From NCBI GenBank assembly GCA_900552195.1, contig URYO01000018.1, positions 1-12,712 on the forward strand: a stretch of 12,712 nucleotides of DNA. Reading direction: 5' to 3'. The notes beneath the pieces were generated by a model. The model did no database searches. It saw only the letters and a program-made list of their open reading frames with translations, and was not told the DNA's origin. This document shows, one piece after another, positions 1 through 7,965 of the stretch. The stretch's first letter is position 1. Each line of letters starts with the position of its first letter. The translations under genes were made by a program, and so were the position numbers. This DNA comes from an uncultured Sutterella sp. GTDB lineage: Bacteria; Pseudomonadota; Gammaproteobacteria; Burkholderiales; Burkholderiaceae_F.

Positions 1-32
1 GAGACGGAGCCAACCAACATCCGTCACAAACC

Positions 33-1170
33 ATGCTAGACCTCTACTCCATATACAAAACACAGGGAACGCTTGAACGTTTAAACCTAATCGGCACCAC
101 CGCCGAGGACCTTCAAGCTCGCACGGAAGAGCTGCGGAGGTATCTTTGACTACGACCAGAAAGAGCGTCGTTTAGAAGAAGTCAATCAAGCCCTTGAAGA
201 CCCGAGCATATGGTCTGATCAAGAGCGTGCTCAGCAGCTGAGCAAAGAAAAGAAACGTCTTGAAGACGTTGTCCTTACCATTAAACACCTGACTACCGGC
301 CTTTCCGATGCTTTGGAATTATTTGAAATGGCCAAAGAAGAGGACGATGACGCCTCTTTGGAAGCGGTAGAAGCCGATATCAGCAGCCTCAAAAAAGAGG
401 TCGAACATCTCGAATTCCAGCGCATGTTCAATCAGGAACATGACGAGGCTAACTGCTTCCTGGAAATTCAGGCCGGCGCCGGCGGAACCGAAGCGCAGGA
501 CTGGGCCAGCATGCTTGAGCGTATGTACATCAAGTTTGCGGAACGCCAAGGCTTTAAGCCTGAGATTGTTGAAGAAACCGAAGGCGATGTGGCCGGCATT
601 AAAGGCTGCACGATCAAAATCACAGGCGACTATGCCTACGGCTGGCTCAGAACCGAAACCGGTATTCACCGCTTAGTTCGCAAGAGCCCGTTCGACTCCA
701 ACGCACGCCGCCATACTTCTTTTGCTTCTGTGTTCGTCGTTCCCGAAGTCGACGATTCTTTTGAAGTTGAAGTCAATCCGGCCGATCTGCGTATTGACAC
801 GTTCCGAGCCTCCGGCGCCGGCGGTCAGCACATTCAGAAGACCGACTCTGCCGTCCGTATCACGCATATTCCGACCGGCATTGTCGCAGTCAGCCAGACC
901 AGCCGAAGCCAGCATCAGAACAAGGAAGAGGCAATGACGATTCTGAAGAGCCGTCTTTATGAAGCCGAACTCCGTAAGCGGCAGGCTACTCAGCAGGCCT
1001 TGGAAGACAACAAGAGCGATATCTCCTGGGGTCATCAGATCCGTTCTTACGTGTTGGATCAGTCCCGCGTCAAAGACCTGCGTACCAATGTAGAAACCGG
1101 CAACACCACTGCCGTTTTAGACGGTGCCTTGGAACCCTTTATCGAGGCCAGCCTCAAGCAAGGAGTTTGA
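33..1170 (+). CDS. prfB: Peptide chain release factor 2 (RF2), +1 programmed frameshift
   Basis: RF2 recognises UGA and UAA in the ribosomal A site and triggers peptide release. The gene is in two frames: 33-146 (38 codons), then a +1 shift over the in-frame TGA at 147-149, then 148-1170, giving about 378 residues. Seen directly: the SPF anticodon-like tripeptide at 218-220, the GGQ catalytic motif at 263-265 preceded by RASGA, and a tail typical of proteobacterial RF2. The residue matching E. coli 246 is Ala, as in most bacteria, rather than the Thr of E. coli K-12. The N-terminus is uncertain. ATG 33 is the only ATG in frame, gives 13 more residues than E. coli RF2 (365 aa), and has no clear ribosome binding site. 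The gene may start differently, or the window edge hides context. It ends in TGA two bases before the SDR start, so it heads a + strand cluster. A call starting at 313 (285 aa) would be a fragment. Confidence 0.95.
136..150 (+). promoter_or_regulatory. prfB: RF2 +1 programmed ribosomal frameshift site
   Basis: The sequence is GGAGG (136-140), TAT, the slippery CTT (144-146), the in-frame stop TGA (147-149), then C. This matches the known prfB recoding element: an internal Shine-Dalgarno sequence three bases before CUU, then UGAC. When RF2 is scarce the UGA is read slowly, tRNA-Leu slips from CUU to UUU, and translation resumes at GAC 148 as D-Y-D. The reading frame before and after is RF2-like, which confirms the shift. 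E. coli has AGGGGG in place of CGGAGG. Confidence 0.96.
1160..1165 (+). promoter_or_regulatory. Ribosome binding site deciding the SDR start
   Basis: AAGGAG lies within the last codons of prfB. It is 7 bases before GTG 1173 and only 1 base before TTG 1167. The spacing favours GTG 1173 as the SDR start and implies translational coupling to RF2 termination. Confidence 0.8.
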
Positions 1171-1172
1171 GC

Positions 1173-1940
1173 GTGAAGACTCTAACCATTATTACCGGGG
1201 CCTCCAAAGGGCTCGGCTTTGAATTAGCCCGTCAGTCGCTTAAGGCCGGCGACACCGTCGTTACGATGGAACGCCGCCCGTCAAAAGCACTGGTTGAAGA
1301 AGCCGACAAACTCGACTGCAATTTCATCCAGTTCACAGCGGACCTGCTCGACCGCAAAGGCGCCGTGGAACTTTTGATGTGGCTGCTTTCCGATAAGGAA
1401 TACGCCGAACATGACCGTCTGATTCTGATCAACAACGCCGGCGTGCTGGGTCCTGTCGGTCCGATCGAAAACGCTTCCCCGCAGACTGCCGTTGACTGCA
1501 TTCGCGTTAACTTTGAAATCCCGGTGCTTCTGACTCAGGCTTTCCTGAATGAAACGCGCAGCTGGAAAGGCGAGCGCCGCGTCATGAATATCTCTTCCGG
1601 CGCCGGCCGCAAGTCCGTTTCGGGCTGGGCCATGTACTGTTCAACCAAAGCAGCGCTTGACCGCTTTACCGCCGTCACAGCTGAAGATCAGCTTGGCAAA
1701 CCCAATCCCGCACGCCTTAGCGCCGTCGCTCCGGGCGTTGTGAACACTGACATGCAGGGCAGCATCCGTGCTTCGTCTAAGGAAGATTTTCCGAACGTTG
1801 ACCGGTTTATCGACTTAGAGAAAGACGGAAAACTTCAGAGCGCCGAAGACACTGCCAAACGACTTTTAAATTACCTCAACAGCGACGAGTTCGGCAAAGA
1901 GCCCATCTCGGATATTCGCAATATTTCTGTTGGAGACTAA
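1173..1940 (+). CDS. SDR family NAD(P)-dependent oxidoreductase (sepiapterin/benzil reductase-like)
   Basis: This is a classical short-chain dehydrogenase/reductase of 255 residues, expected to be cytosolic. Seen: the nucleotide-binding TGASKGLG at 8-15, NNAG at 87-90, catalytic Ser142, Tyr155 and Lys159 (YCSTK), and PGVVNTDM after the active site. The segments LGPVGPIE and PGVVNTDMQ resemble the sepiapterin reductase / (S)-benzoin-forming benzil reductase branch, so NADPH-dependent carbonyl reduction is likely. The substrate cannot be read from sequence. The start is GTG 1173, 7 bases after AAGGAG; a TTG at 1167 is too close to that site. The gene begins 2 bases after the RF2 stop, and 1 base separates its stop from lysS, so the three genes are almost certainly co-transcribed and coupled. 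Function in this context is unknown. Confidence 0.9.
   Translation: MKTLTIITGASKGLGFELARQSLKAGDTVVTMERRPSKALVEEADKLDCNFIQFTADLLDRKGAVELLMWLLSDKEYAEHDRLILINNAGVLGPVGPIENASPQTAVDCIRVNFEIPVLLTQAFLNETRSWKGERRVMNISSGAGRKSVSGWAMYCSTKAALDRFTAVTAEDQLGKPNPARLSAVAPGVVNTDMQGSIRASSKEDFPNVDRFIDLEKDGKLQSAEDTAKRLLNYLNSDEFGKEPISDIRNISVGD
1932..1935 (+). promoter_or_regulatory. Ribosome binding site deciding the lysS start
   Basis: GGAG lies in the final codons of the SDR gene, 6 bases before GTG 1942. This supports GTG 1942 over the in-frame TTG at 1930, which lies upstream of the site. Confidence 0.75.
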
Positions 1941-1941
1941 A

Positions 1942-3465
1942 GTGGAAAACCAGAAAGAAACCGTCAAAAAAGAAGACGTTCTTGAGACTGAGAACCATAT
2001 CATTGCCGAACGCTTAGCCAAACTCGACAAACTCAGAGCCGAAGGCGTTGCTTATCCGAATGATTTCGTTCAGAAAGACCGCATTGAAGAAGTGCGCGCT
2101 GCCAACGGCAGCAAAACTCCGGAAGAGCTTGAAGCTGCTCCGGTCGAAGTCACTGTCGCCGGCCGCGTCATGCTCAAGCGCGTCATGGGCAAAGCCAGCT
2201 TCCTGACCGTTAAAGACGGTACCGATCACATCCAGTTCTTCATCACCAAGGCTGAAGTCGGCGATGAAACTTACGACTTCTTCAAGAAGATGGTTGATAT
2301 CGGAGATATCGTCGGCGCTACAGGCACACTGTTCTTCACCAAGACCGGCGAGCTTTCCGTCCGCGTTAAGAACTTCCGTCTGCTGACCAAGAACATTCGT
2401 CCGCTCCCCGACAAATTCCACGGTCTCTCCGATCCGGAAACCCGTTATCGTCAGCGCTATGTTGACCTGATCATGAACGAAAGCACACGCCGCACCTTCA
2501 TGATCCGTTCCAAGGCCATCGCCGAAACCCGTAAATTCATGATGGAACATCACTTCATGGAAGTGGAAACTCCGATGCTCCATCCGATCCCCGGCGGTGC
2601 GAACGCTAAGCCGTTCATCACACACCACAATGCGCTCGACATGGATATGTATCTGCGTATTGCTCCGGAACTTTATCTGAAGCGCTTAGTGGTCGGCGGC
2701 TTTGAACGCGTTTTTGAACTCAACCGCTCCTTCCGCAACGAAGGCGTTGACGTTCGCCACAACCCTGAATTCACAATGATGGAGTTCTATGCAGCCTACA
2801 AGGAATATCACTGGCTCATGGACTACACCGAAAAACTTCTGCGCACCGTCGCTGAAAAGACTATCGGTACCGCTGTCATTCAGTATCAGGGTCATACCAT
2901 CGACCTCACAAAACCGTTTGATCGCCTGACTGCTAAGGAAGCCGTTCTGAAGTACGCTCCTCAGTACACCGCTGAGCAGCTCGAAGACAAGGACTTCTTG
3001 CAGGAAGAACTCAAGCGCCTGGGTGAACCTGCTAAGGCTGACGCCGGCGTCGGCGCTCTGCAGATGGCCATGTTTGAAGCCGTTGCTGAATCCAAACTCA
3101 TTCAGCCGACTTACATCATTGACTACCCGGTTGAAATTTCTCCGCTGGCTCGCGCCTCCGACAAGGTTCCCGGCATCACCGAGCGTTTCGAACTCTTCAT
3201 GGCCGGTCGCGAAACCGCCAACGGCTTCTCCGAGCTGAACGACCCGCAGGATCAGGCTGCTCGCTTCATGGCTCAGGCAAAACTGAAAGCCAGCGGCGAT
3301 GATGAAGCCATGTACTACGACGCCGACTACGTCCGCGCACTGGAATACGGTCTGCCTCCGACAGGCGGCTGCGGCGTGGGCTTAGACCGATTTGTCATGC
3401 TGCTTACCGACTCTCCGAGCATCCGTGACGTTCTGCTCTTCCCGCATATGCGTCCTGAGGCCTAA
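1942..3465 (+). CDS. lysS: Lysine--tRNA ligase, class II
   Basis: LysRS attaches lysine to tRNA-Lys using ATP in the cytosol. The 507-residue product aligns along its whole length with E. coli LysS (505 aa). An OB-fold anticodon-binding domain occupies roughly residues 65-150 ([15 protein letters not shown], then [10 protein letters not shown]). The class II catalytic core follows, with motif 1 around EVETP (207-211), motif 2 starting FRNEG at 264 and running through [10 protein letters not shown], and motif 3 around GVGLDR (478-483). The strand leading to motif 2 ([21 protein letters not shown]) is near identical to E. coli. GTG 1942 is chosen from the GGAG six bases upstream. The prfB-lysS pairing is familiar in proteobacteria; here the SDR gene sits between them. 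The Nudix gene follows 5 bases after the stop. Confidence 0.97.
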   Translation: MENQKETVKKEDVLETENHIIAERLAKLDKLRAEGVAYPNDFVQKDRIEEVRAANGSKTPEELEAAPVEVTVAGRVMLKRVMGKASFLTVKDGTDHIQFFITKAEVGDETYDFFKKMVDIGDIVGATGTLFFTKTGELSVRVKNFRLLTKNIRPLPDKFHGLSDPETRYRQRYVDLIMNESTRRTFMIRSKAIAETRKFMMEHHFMEVETPMLHPIPGGANAKPFITHHNALDMDMYLRIAPELYLKRLVVGGFERVFELNRSFRNEGVDVRHNPEFTMMEFYAAYKEYHWLMDYTEKLLRTVAEKTIGTAVIQYQGHTIDLTKPFDRLTAKEAVLKYAPQYTAEQLEDKDFLQEELKRLGEPAKADAGVGALQMAMFEAVAESKLIQPTYIIDYPVEISPLARASDKVPGITERFELFMAGRETANGFSELNDPQDQAARFMAQAKLKASGDDEAMYYDADYVRALEYGLPPTGGCGVGLDRFVMLLTDSPSIRDVLLFPHMRPEA

Positions 3466-3470
3466 GAATC

Positions 3471-4310
3471 ATGAGCGAAAGGAAGCTGAAAATCGCCGCT
3501 CTGTTAAAAGAGCTTTACGACATGGCCGAAGTTCCCGTGCCCTCCTCTCGTATTCCGTTTTACTTTAACGACGTACGAGCCGGGCACATTGAACGAACTG
3601 ATGCCGAGTTTTTAGCGAGTACCTTTCGCTTCTGTGACGTCCGTCCGGATGCTTTCGTATTTACCGCGGAAGACCCCGGACAGGCTTCGCGCCGTCTGGC
3701 TGCGATTTCGCACCTTTATAAAGGCACGGACAAAGTCTTTGCCTGGCGAGATGAACTGCTTTCCGTTACTGCTTCGGATGACATTGCCTGCGAGTCGCCT
3801 TTGACCGTTATTGAGCGTGCAATGTGCCGTCCCTTTGCCTTTAATACCTTTGCCGTTCACCTGAATCCGTTCACGCGTGACGGCAGGATGTGGGTCGCTC
3901 AGCGTTCTTTCAAGAAGGCGATCGGCCCGGGCTATTGGGACAATTGTGCGGCCGGCTTAGTCGGCGCAGGCGAGCCTTTCGGGCTTGCCATGGAACGCGA
4001 AGCATTTGAAGAAGCCGGTGTGACACCGGGCTCCCTTGAAATCTCTTTTAGCGTGCGCAATATCATTTCGCGTCCCGTTCATGAAGGCTGGATGCGAGAA
4101 ATCGCTTACATCTGCAATGCTTATGTTGAAGACTCTTTCCATCCTCACAACATGGACGGCGAGGTCGAGTGCTTTGAACTCTTAGAACCCGAAGCGATTA
4201 TTGAGCGCATAGAAAAAGGACGATTCACATTCGAATCGTCCCTTGCTGTTTTAGCCGGCTTAGCCTGGCAGGAAGGCCTGCTTGATCTTTTGGATCAGCC
4301 GGCCGTCTAA
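3471..4310 (+). CDS. DUF4743-type Nudix hydrolase
   Basis: The product has 279 residues: an N-terminal DUF4743-like region of about 120 residues, then a Nudix fold. The Nudix box at 162-184 fits the G-x5-E-x7-REUxEExGU consensus exactly: G162, E168, R176, E177, E180, E181, G183. The Glu residues should bind the divalent metal, so the fold is catalytically competent. Nudix enzymes split nucleoside or other X-linked diphosphates. Eukaryotic relatives of this architecture (thiamin pyrophosphokinase-related, plant NUDT20/24 type) act on damaged thiamin diphosphate; whether this protein does is inference. ATG 3471 follows GAGG (3457-3460) by 10 bases and the lysS stop by 5, so it is probably the last gene of the prfB cluster. 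It converges with iscX with 3 bases between stops, and its 3' end carries the isc terminator on the other strand. Confidence 0.88.
   Translation: MSERKLKIAALLKELYDMAEVPVPSSRIPFYFNDVRAGHIERTDAEFLASTFRFCDVRPDAFVFTAEDPGQASRRLAAISHLYKGTDKVFAWRDELLSVTASDDIACESPLTVIERAMCRPFAFNTFAVHLNPFTRDGRMWVAQRSFKKAIGPGYWDNCAAGLVGAGEPFGLAMEREAFEEAGVTPGSLEISFSVRNIISRPVHEGWMREIAYICNAYVEDSFHPHNMDGEVECFELLEPEAIIERIEKGRFTFESSLAVLAGLAWQEGLLDLLDQPAV
4213..4241 (-). terminator. Rho-independent terminator of the isc operon, inside the Nudix gene
   Basis: A perfect 9-bp stem (GGACGATTC paired with GAATCGTCC, 4218-4226 and 4233-4241) with a 6-base loop is followed on the - strand by five T (4217-4213). This is a textbook intrinsic terminator for leftward transcription. 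It sits 73 bases past the iscX stop, within the 3' coding end of the convergent Nudix gene. It is read as the end of the isc transcript. Confidence 0.82.
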
Positions 4311-4313
4311 ACG

Positions 4314-4517
4314 CTAATCTCTTTCGTCCATCCAAGCGACCAGGATGGCTTCCAGTATTTTTTCGTTGCTTGCTTCCGGATCATCATCAAAATCCGGGAG
4401 CGCGACGATCATTGCATGCATCTTCTCAAAGCTGATCGTCAGCGGATCTAAGTCCGGATTTTCATCGTAGAGCTCTTCCGCAATGGCACGCGGATCCTTC
4501 CAAGTCAGCTTCATCAT
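4314..4517 (-). CDS. iscX: Fe-S cluster assembly protein IscX
   Basis: IscX is a small acidic protein that binds IscS (and iron) and tunes sulfur transfer during Fe-S assembly. The product is 67 residues, against 66 in E. coli. The hallmarks are intact: LTWKD near the start, PDLDP, and the C-terminal block [18 protein letters not shown], which is almost identical to E. coli. The start is either ATG 4517 or the adjacent ATG 4514; the first overlaps the fdx stop as ATGA, which suggests translational coupling. It is the last gene of the isc operon and ends 3 bases from the convergent Nudix stop. Its presence with the full isc set argues for a standard proteobacterial ISC system. Confidence 0.95.
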   Translation of the reverse strand: MMKLTWKDPRAIAEELYDENPDLDPLTISFEKMHAMIVALPDFDDDPEASNEKILEAILVAWMDERD

Positions 4518-4852
4518 TCGTTTTCTCTCGCATGATTACGGGAGTATTTCGGAATTTCAACGGTAATGTCTTCTTTGCCGACTTTTGTCTGGCAAGTCAG
4601 GCGGGAATTCGATTTCAGACCCCAAGCCTGATCAAGCAGATCTTCTTCATCGTCTTCAGCCGGCTCCAACGAGTCAAAGCCTTTGTCGATGTAGCAGTGA
4701 CAAGTCGTGCAGGCGCAGGAGAACTCGCAGGCATGGTCGATATTGACGCCGTTAGCGACCAAAGCCTTAGCTAAGTTTGCACCTTCGGGGACTTCAAACT
4801 CAGCGCCGTTCGGGCAGATTCCGGGATGCGGTAAAACGGTTACTTTCGGCAT
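4514..4852 (-). CDS. fdx: ISC-type [2Fe-2S] ferredoxin
   Basis: This ferredoxin passes electrons needed for cluster formation on IscU, in the cytosol. The product is 112 residues, close to E. coli Fdx (111). The four cluster ligands are Cys42, Cys48, Cys51 and Cys87, in the adrenodoxin-type spacing C-x5-C-x2-C-x35-C. The segment [14 protein letters not shown] includes the extra conserved Cys46. The middle DQAWGL and the end [11 protein letters not shown] match ISC ferredoxins rather than plant-type ones. It starts 3 bases after hscA, with a GAGG in the hscA tail as likely ribosome binding site, and overlaps iscX by 4 bases. Confidence 0.96.
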   Translation of the reverse strand: MPKVTVLPHPGICPNGAEFEVPEGANLAKALVANGVNIDHACEFSCACTTCHCYIDKGFDSLEPAEDDEEDLLDQAWGLKSNSRLTCQTKVGKEDITVEIPKYSRNHARENE

Positions 4853-4855
4853 TTT

Positions 4856-6715
4856 TTAAACCTCGTCAACAGATTTGCCTTGGAGTGCTTCCAAGATCGT
4901 ACGGTTCATTCGACGTGCAGCAAAGTCCTTGGTTCCCTCGGACAGTGCTGAAATCGAATTTTTAATATCATCCTTGTCATCTTGCGCGCGAACCGTCTCC
5001 AGATGTTGAATCATGGCGCCGATCTGAGCGCGCTCGGCCTCATTGAGAAGGTCGGCGTCCGACGACAGTGCTGAGTAAATGCTTTCCAGAAGACGCGCAG
5101 CCTCGACTTTCTGCTCGCGCAATTCGCGCAGCTTCATATCTTCTTCGGCATGACCGAAGGAATCTTTCAGCATGCGACTGATTTCATCTTCCGACAGACC
5201 ATAAGAAGGCTTGACCGTAACGGATGCTTCCACGCCCGTGGTTTGTTCGCGGGCCGTGACCGACAAAAGTCCGTCGGCGTCTACCTGGAACGTCACACGA
5301 ATACGAGCCGCACCGGCAACTTTAGGCGGAATGCCGCGTAAAGAGAATTTGGCTAAAGAGCGGCACTCTTCCACTAAATCTCGTTCACCCTGAAGGACAT
5401 GGATCGACATCGCGGTCTGACCGTCCTTGAAGGTTGTAAAGTCCTGTGCCATAGCTACAGGAATCGGCGTATTGCGGGGAATGACTTTTTCGACCAAGCC
5501 GCCCATGGTCTCAAGACCGAGGGAGAGCGGTGTGACGTCAAGCAGCAGCCAGTCTTCGTCGCTGCGGTTGCCGGCAAGCAGATTGGCTTGGAGCGCGGCA
5601 CCGATTGCCACCACTTCATCCGGGTCAATATCGGTAAGCGGTTCGCGGTCAAAATAATCGGCCACTGCCTTGCGGATGCAGGGCATGCGCGTTGAGCCGC
5701 CGACAAGCACGACACCTTTTACTTCATCGCGTTTGAGACCTGCGTCCTTTAATGTCTGTTTCGTGGCTTCGATGGTTCTTGCTACTAAGTGGTGCGTGAT
5801 CGAATCAAAGACTTCGCGTGTAATCGTGACATTGATAATGCGGTCACCGGAAATCTTGGCATGAATCGTTGCTTTCTTTTCCGTCGTCAGCGTTTCTTTG
5901 GCTGCCTTGGCTTTTGCCATCAACATGCGGCTGTCGGAATGCGTCAGCAGCGGGCGGCCTGCCTGGTCAATGACCCAGCAGTAGAGACGCTGGTCAAAAT
6001 CATCGCCGCCTAACTGGCTGTTGCCGCCGGTGGCGAGCACCTCAAAAACGCCTTTGCGCAGACGAAGGACAGAAACGTCAAAAGTACCACCGCCCAAGTC
6101 ATAAACGATGTAAAGACCTTCGGCGCCGGTATCGAGGCCGTAAGCCAAAGCGGCCGCCGTCGGTTCGCTCAAAAGACGAAGAACATTCAAACCGGCAAGC
6201 TTAGCGGCGTCTTTAGTCGCCTGACGCTGAGCGTCATCAAAGTAAGCCGGTACCGTCACGACAGCGCCGACAAGTTCGCCGCCTAAGGCGTCTTCGGCGC
6301 GTTTTTTAAGGACTTTCAGAATTTCGGCAGACACTTCCACCGGACTCTTGGCGCCTTGAGAGGTGTTGAGCTTGACCATGCCCTCGCCTTTGATGAAGTC
6401 ATAGGGCATGTAGCGGTTATTCTGCAGCTCAGAAGCGCTTCGGCCCATCAAACGCTTGACACTTGAGATCGTGTTGAGCGGATCCGCTTCTGCACGTGAA
6501 CGGGCTTCTTCACCAACAACCACGCCTCCATTCTTTTCGTAGTGGACAACAGAAGGAAGCAGTTTCTGATTCTTTTCGTCAACGAGAACTTCGGGAGAAC
6601 CGTTTCTAACGGTGGCCGCCAATGAATTCGTGGTGCCCAAATCAATACCGACAGCAAACCGCTCTTCGTGCGGTGCTGTCGACATTCCCGGTTCGGCAAT
6701 TTGCAGAAGTGACAT
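4856..6715 (-). CDS. hscA: Fe-S cluster assembly chaperone HscA (Hsp70 family)
   Basis: HscA is the specialised Hsp70 that, with HscB, binds the LPPVK loop of IscU and uses ATP to help release the cluster to target proteins. The product is 619 residues (616 in E. coli). The ATPase domain shows IDLGTTNS at 24-31, DLGGGTFD at 206-213 and LVGGSTRMP at 337-345. The linker [11 protein letters not shown] (390-400) leads to the substrate-binding domain, and the end SVDEV is the same as in E. coli HscA. The N-terminus [10 protein letters not shown] is characteristic of HscA and separates it from DnaK. The ATG overlaps the hscB stop by one base (TAATG), so the two chaperones are translated together. 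Confidence 0.97.
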   Translation of the reverse strand: MSLLQIAEPGMSTAPHEERFAVGIDLGTTNSLAATVRNGSPEVLVDEKNQKLLPSVVHYEKNGGVVVGEEARSRAEADPLNTISSVKRLMGRSASELQNNRYMPYDFIKGEGMVKLNTSQGAKSPVEVSAEILKVLKKRAEDALGGELVGAVVTVPAYFDDAQRQATKDAAKLAGLNVLRLLSEPTAAALAYGLDTGAEGLYIVYDLGGGTFDVSVLRLRKGVFEVLATGGNSQLGGDDFDQRLYCWVIDQAGRPLLTHSDSRMLMAKAKAAKETLTTEKKATIHAKISGDRIINVTITREVFDSITHHLVARTIEATKQTLKDAGLKRDEVKGVVLVGGSTRMPCIRKAVADYFDREPLTDIDPDEVVAIGAALQANLLAGNRSDEDWLLLDVTPLSLGLETMGGLVEKVIPRNTPIPVAMAQDFTTFKDGQTAMSIHVLQGERDLVEECRSLAKFSLRGIPPKVAGAARIRVTFQVDADGLLSVTAREQTTGVEASVTVKPSYGLSEDEISRMLKDSFGHAEEDMKLRELREQKVEAARLLESIYSALSSDADLLNEAERAQIGAMIQHLETVRAQDDKDDIKNSISALSEGTKDFAARRMNRTILEALQGKSVDEV

Positions 6716-7215
6716 TATTCAAAATCCAGTAGCTGGCGATTTAAAAACATAACCTTTTTTAAATCTTCTGCCGCCAGCGAGACATCAGATTTCACATCGA
6801 ACGCATCTGCCACCTCGTCGAGCAGCTCGTCCTTTTCTTTTTCAATCGCTTTCTTCAGCACTTCCAGCTCAGCCGTATTCCCGGAATCCTTTGCATCTGA
6901 GATCGCCTCTCGGCGTTCCAGCTGCTCAAGAAGAAACTCTTCAGAAATCGAGCCGCTGCTGTCTTCGTCAATGGGGTGTCCTCGCAGCGCGCAAAGGGCT
7001 TTACCTCGCTGGATCGGATCGCTGAGCTTCTGAAAAGCGTCATTAATCAGCGTTGCCCACTGCTGAGCAACGCGCTTTTCAGTATCGCTTGCCGAAGCAA
7101 AACGGTCGGGATGAACCTTTTTTTGGATTTCAAAATACTTTTCATCCAACTTTTGTTTGTCGATTCGAAACTGTGGTTTCAGACCGAAAATTTCAAAAGG
7201 ATTCATCGCCGCCAT
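6715..7215 (-). CDS. hscB: Fe-S cluster assembly co-chaperone HscB (J-domain protein)
   Basis: HscB delivers IscU to HscA and stimulates its ATPase. The product is 166 residues (171 in E. coli). The N-terminal J domain carries the diagnostic HPD at 35-37, followed by RFAS, and the C-terminal half is the helical IscU-binding domain ([13 protein letters not shown]). The chosen ATG follows GGAGG (7220-7224) by 4 bases, a short spacing; a second ATG nine bases downstream (MNPFEIFGL) is also possible and would match the E. coli N-terminus as well. The gene lies 16 bases after iscA and overlaps hscA as TAATG. Confidence 0.95.
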   Translation of the reverse strand: MAAMNPFEIFGLKPQFRIDKQKLDEKYFEIQKKVHPDRFASASDTEKRVAQQWATLINDAFQKLSDPIQRGKALCALRGHPIDEDSSGSISEEFLLEQLERREAISDAKDSGNTAELEVLKKAIEKEKDELLDEVADAFDVKSDVSLAAEDLKKVMFLNRQLLDFE

Positions 7216-7231
7216 AGCGCCTCCGTTTCAG

Positions 7232-7555
7232 TTAGACATGGAAAGACTTGCCGCAGCCGCAGCTTTCTTTCTCGTTCGGGTTCTTGAATTTGAATCCGGT
7301 ATTGAGACCTTCACGGACAAAGTCCAGTTCGGTTCCGTTGATATAGGGCAGGCTCTTGGGATCAACAATTACTTTGATCCCGTAGCTTTCGTACACCTGA
7401 TCTTCGGGTTCGATTTTGTCTGCAAATTCTAATGCGTAAGCCATACCGGAGCAGCCGCTGGTTTTGACACCGACTCTGAGGCCGACGCCTTTGCCGCGTT
7501 TGCGAAGGAATTCTTCAACGTGAGAAGCTGCTTTTTCTGTCAATGTAACCGACAT
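7232..7555 (-). CDS. iscA: A-type Fe-S carrier IscA
   Basis: IscA belongs to the A-type carrier family, which binds iron or an Fe-S cluster and helps mature [4Fe-4S] proteins. The product is 107 residues, the same length as E. coli IscA. The three ligand cysteines are exactly placed at Cys35 (SGCSGMAY), Cys99 and Cys101 (SCGCG), followed by the usual SFHV end. Nothing is missing. The ATG overlaps the iscU stop as TAATG, so IscA translation is coupled to the scaffold gene. It is distinguished from ErpA and SufA mainly by its place in the operon and by the SFHV end. Confidence 0.95.
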   Translation of the reverse strand: MSVTLTEKAASHVEEFLRKRGKGVGLRVGVKTSGCSGMAYALEFADKIEPEDQVYESYGIKVIVDPKSLPYINGTELDFVREGLNTGFKFKNPNEKESCGCGKSFHV

Positions 7556-7950
7556 TATTTATCCTTAATCTGAGCCTGTTTCTGGCGATAGTCTTCCACT
7601 GCGGCCTTGATGGCGTCTTCCGCAAGAATGGAACAGTGGATTTTGACGGGAGGAAGCTCGAGTTCTTCGGCAATTGCCGTATTTTTGAGCTGTTCGGCTT
7701 CTTCCAAGGTCTTGCCCTTGATCAGTTCGGTGACCAAAGAGCTGGAAGCGATGGCGCTGGTGCAGCCGTAGGTTTTGAACTTAGCGTCTTCGATCACGCC
7801 GTTGTCGTTGACCTTGATCTGCAGGCTTAAAACGTCGCCGCAGGCGGGAGCGCCGCGAGTACCGGTTCCGACGTTCGGATCGTTTTTATCCAGTCTGCCG
7901 ACGTTTCTGGGGTGCTGGAAATGATCCATCACTTTATCGCTGTATTGCAT
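7555..7950 (-). CDS. iscU: Fe-S cluster scaffold protein IscU
   Basis: IscU is the scaffold on which IscS sulfur, iron and electrons from Fdx form a [2Fe-2S] cluster. The product is 131 residues (128 in E. coli). All catalytic positions are present at the E. coli numbers: Cys37, Asp39, Cys63 and Cys106, plus the LPPVK loop (99-103) bound by HscA. Two local changes stand out against E. coli: Thr64 directly after Cys63 (Gly in E. coli) and Leu76 (Trp in E. coli). A short charged tail extends the C-terminus. The ribosome binding site is AAGGAAAG in the 15-base gap after iscS, whose stop is followed by a second TAA. Confidence 0.97.
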   Translation of the reverse strand: MQYSDKVMDHFQHPRNVGRLDKNDPNVGTGTRGAPACGDVLSLQIKVNDNGVIEDAKFKTYGCTSAIASSSLVTELIKGKTLEEAEQLKNTAIAEELELPPVKIHCSILAEDAIKAAVEDYRQKQAQIKDK

Positions 7951-7965
7951 TCTTTTCTTTCCTTA

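Noticed and set aside
1167-1172. TTG 1167 as the SDR start
   Set aside because: Only one base separates it from AAGGAG; GTG 1173 has normal spacing.
1930-1941. TTG 1930 as the lysS start
   Set aside because: It lies upstream of the GGAG; GTG 1942 is six bases after it.
2014-2628. 204-codon open frame on the - strand
   Set aside because: It is antisense to lysS, which is unmistakable, and has no operon context of its own.
4326-4368. Possible rightward terminator after the Nudix gene (CCATCC/GGATGG stem, later T6)
   Set aside because: The T-run is 10 bases after a 6-bp stem with a 9-base loop, and the stretch lies in iscX coding sequence. Too weak to call; the end of the + transcript is unresolved.
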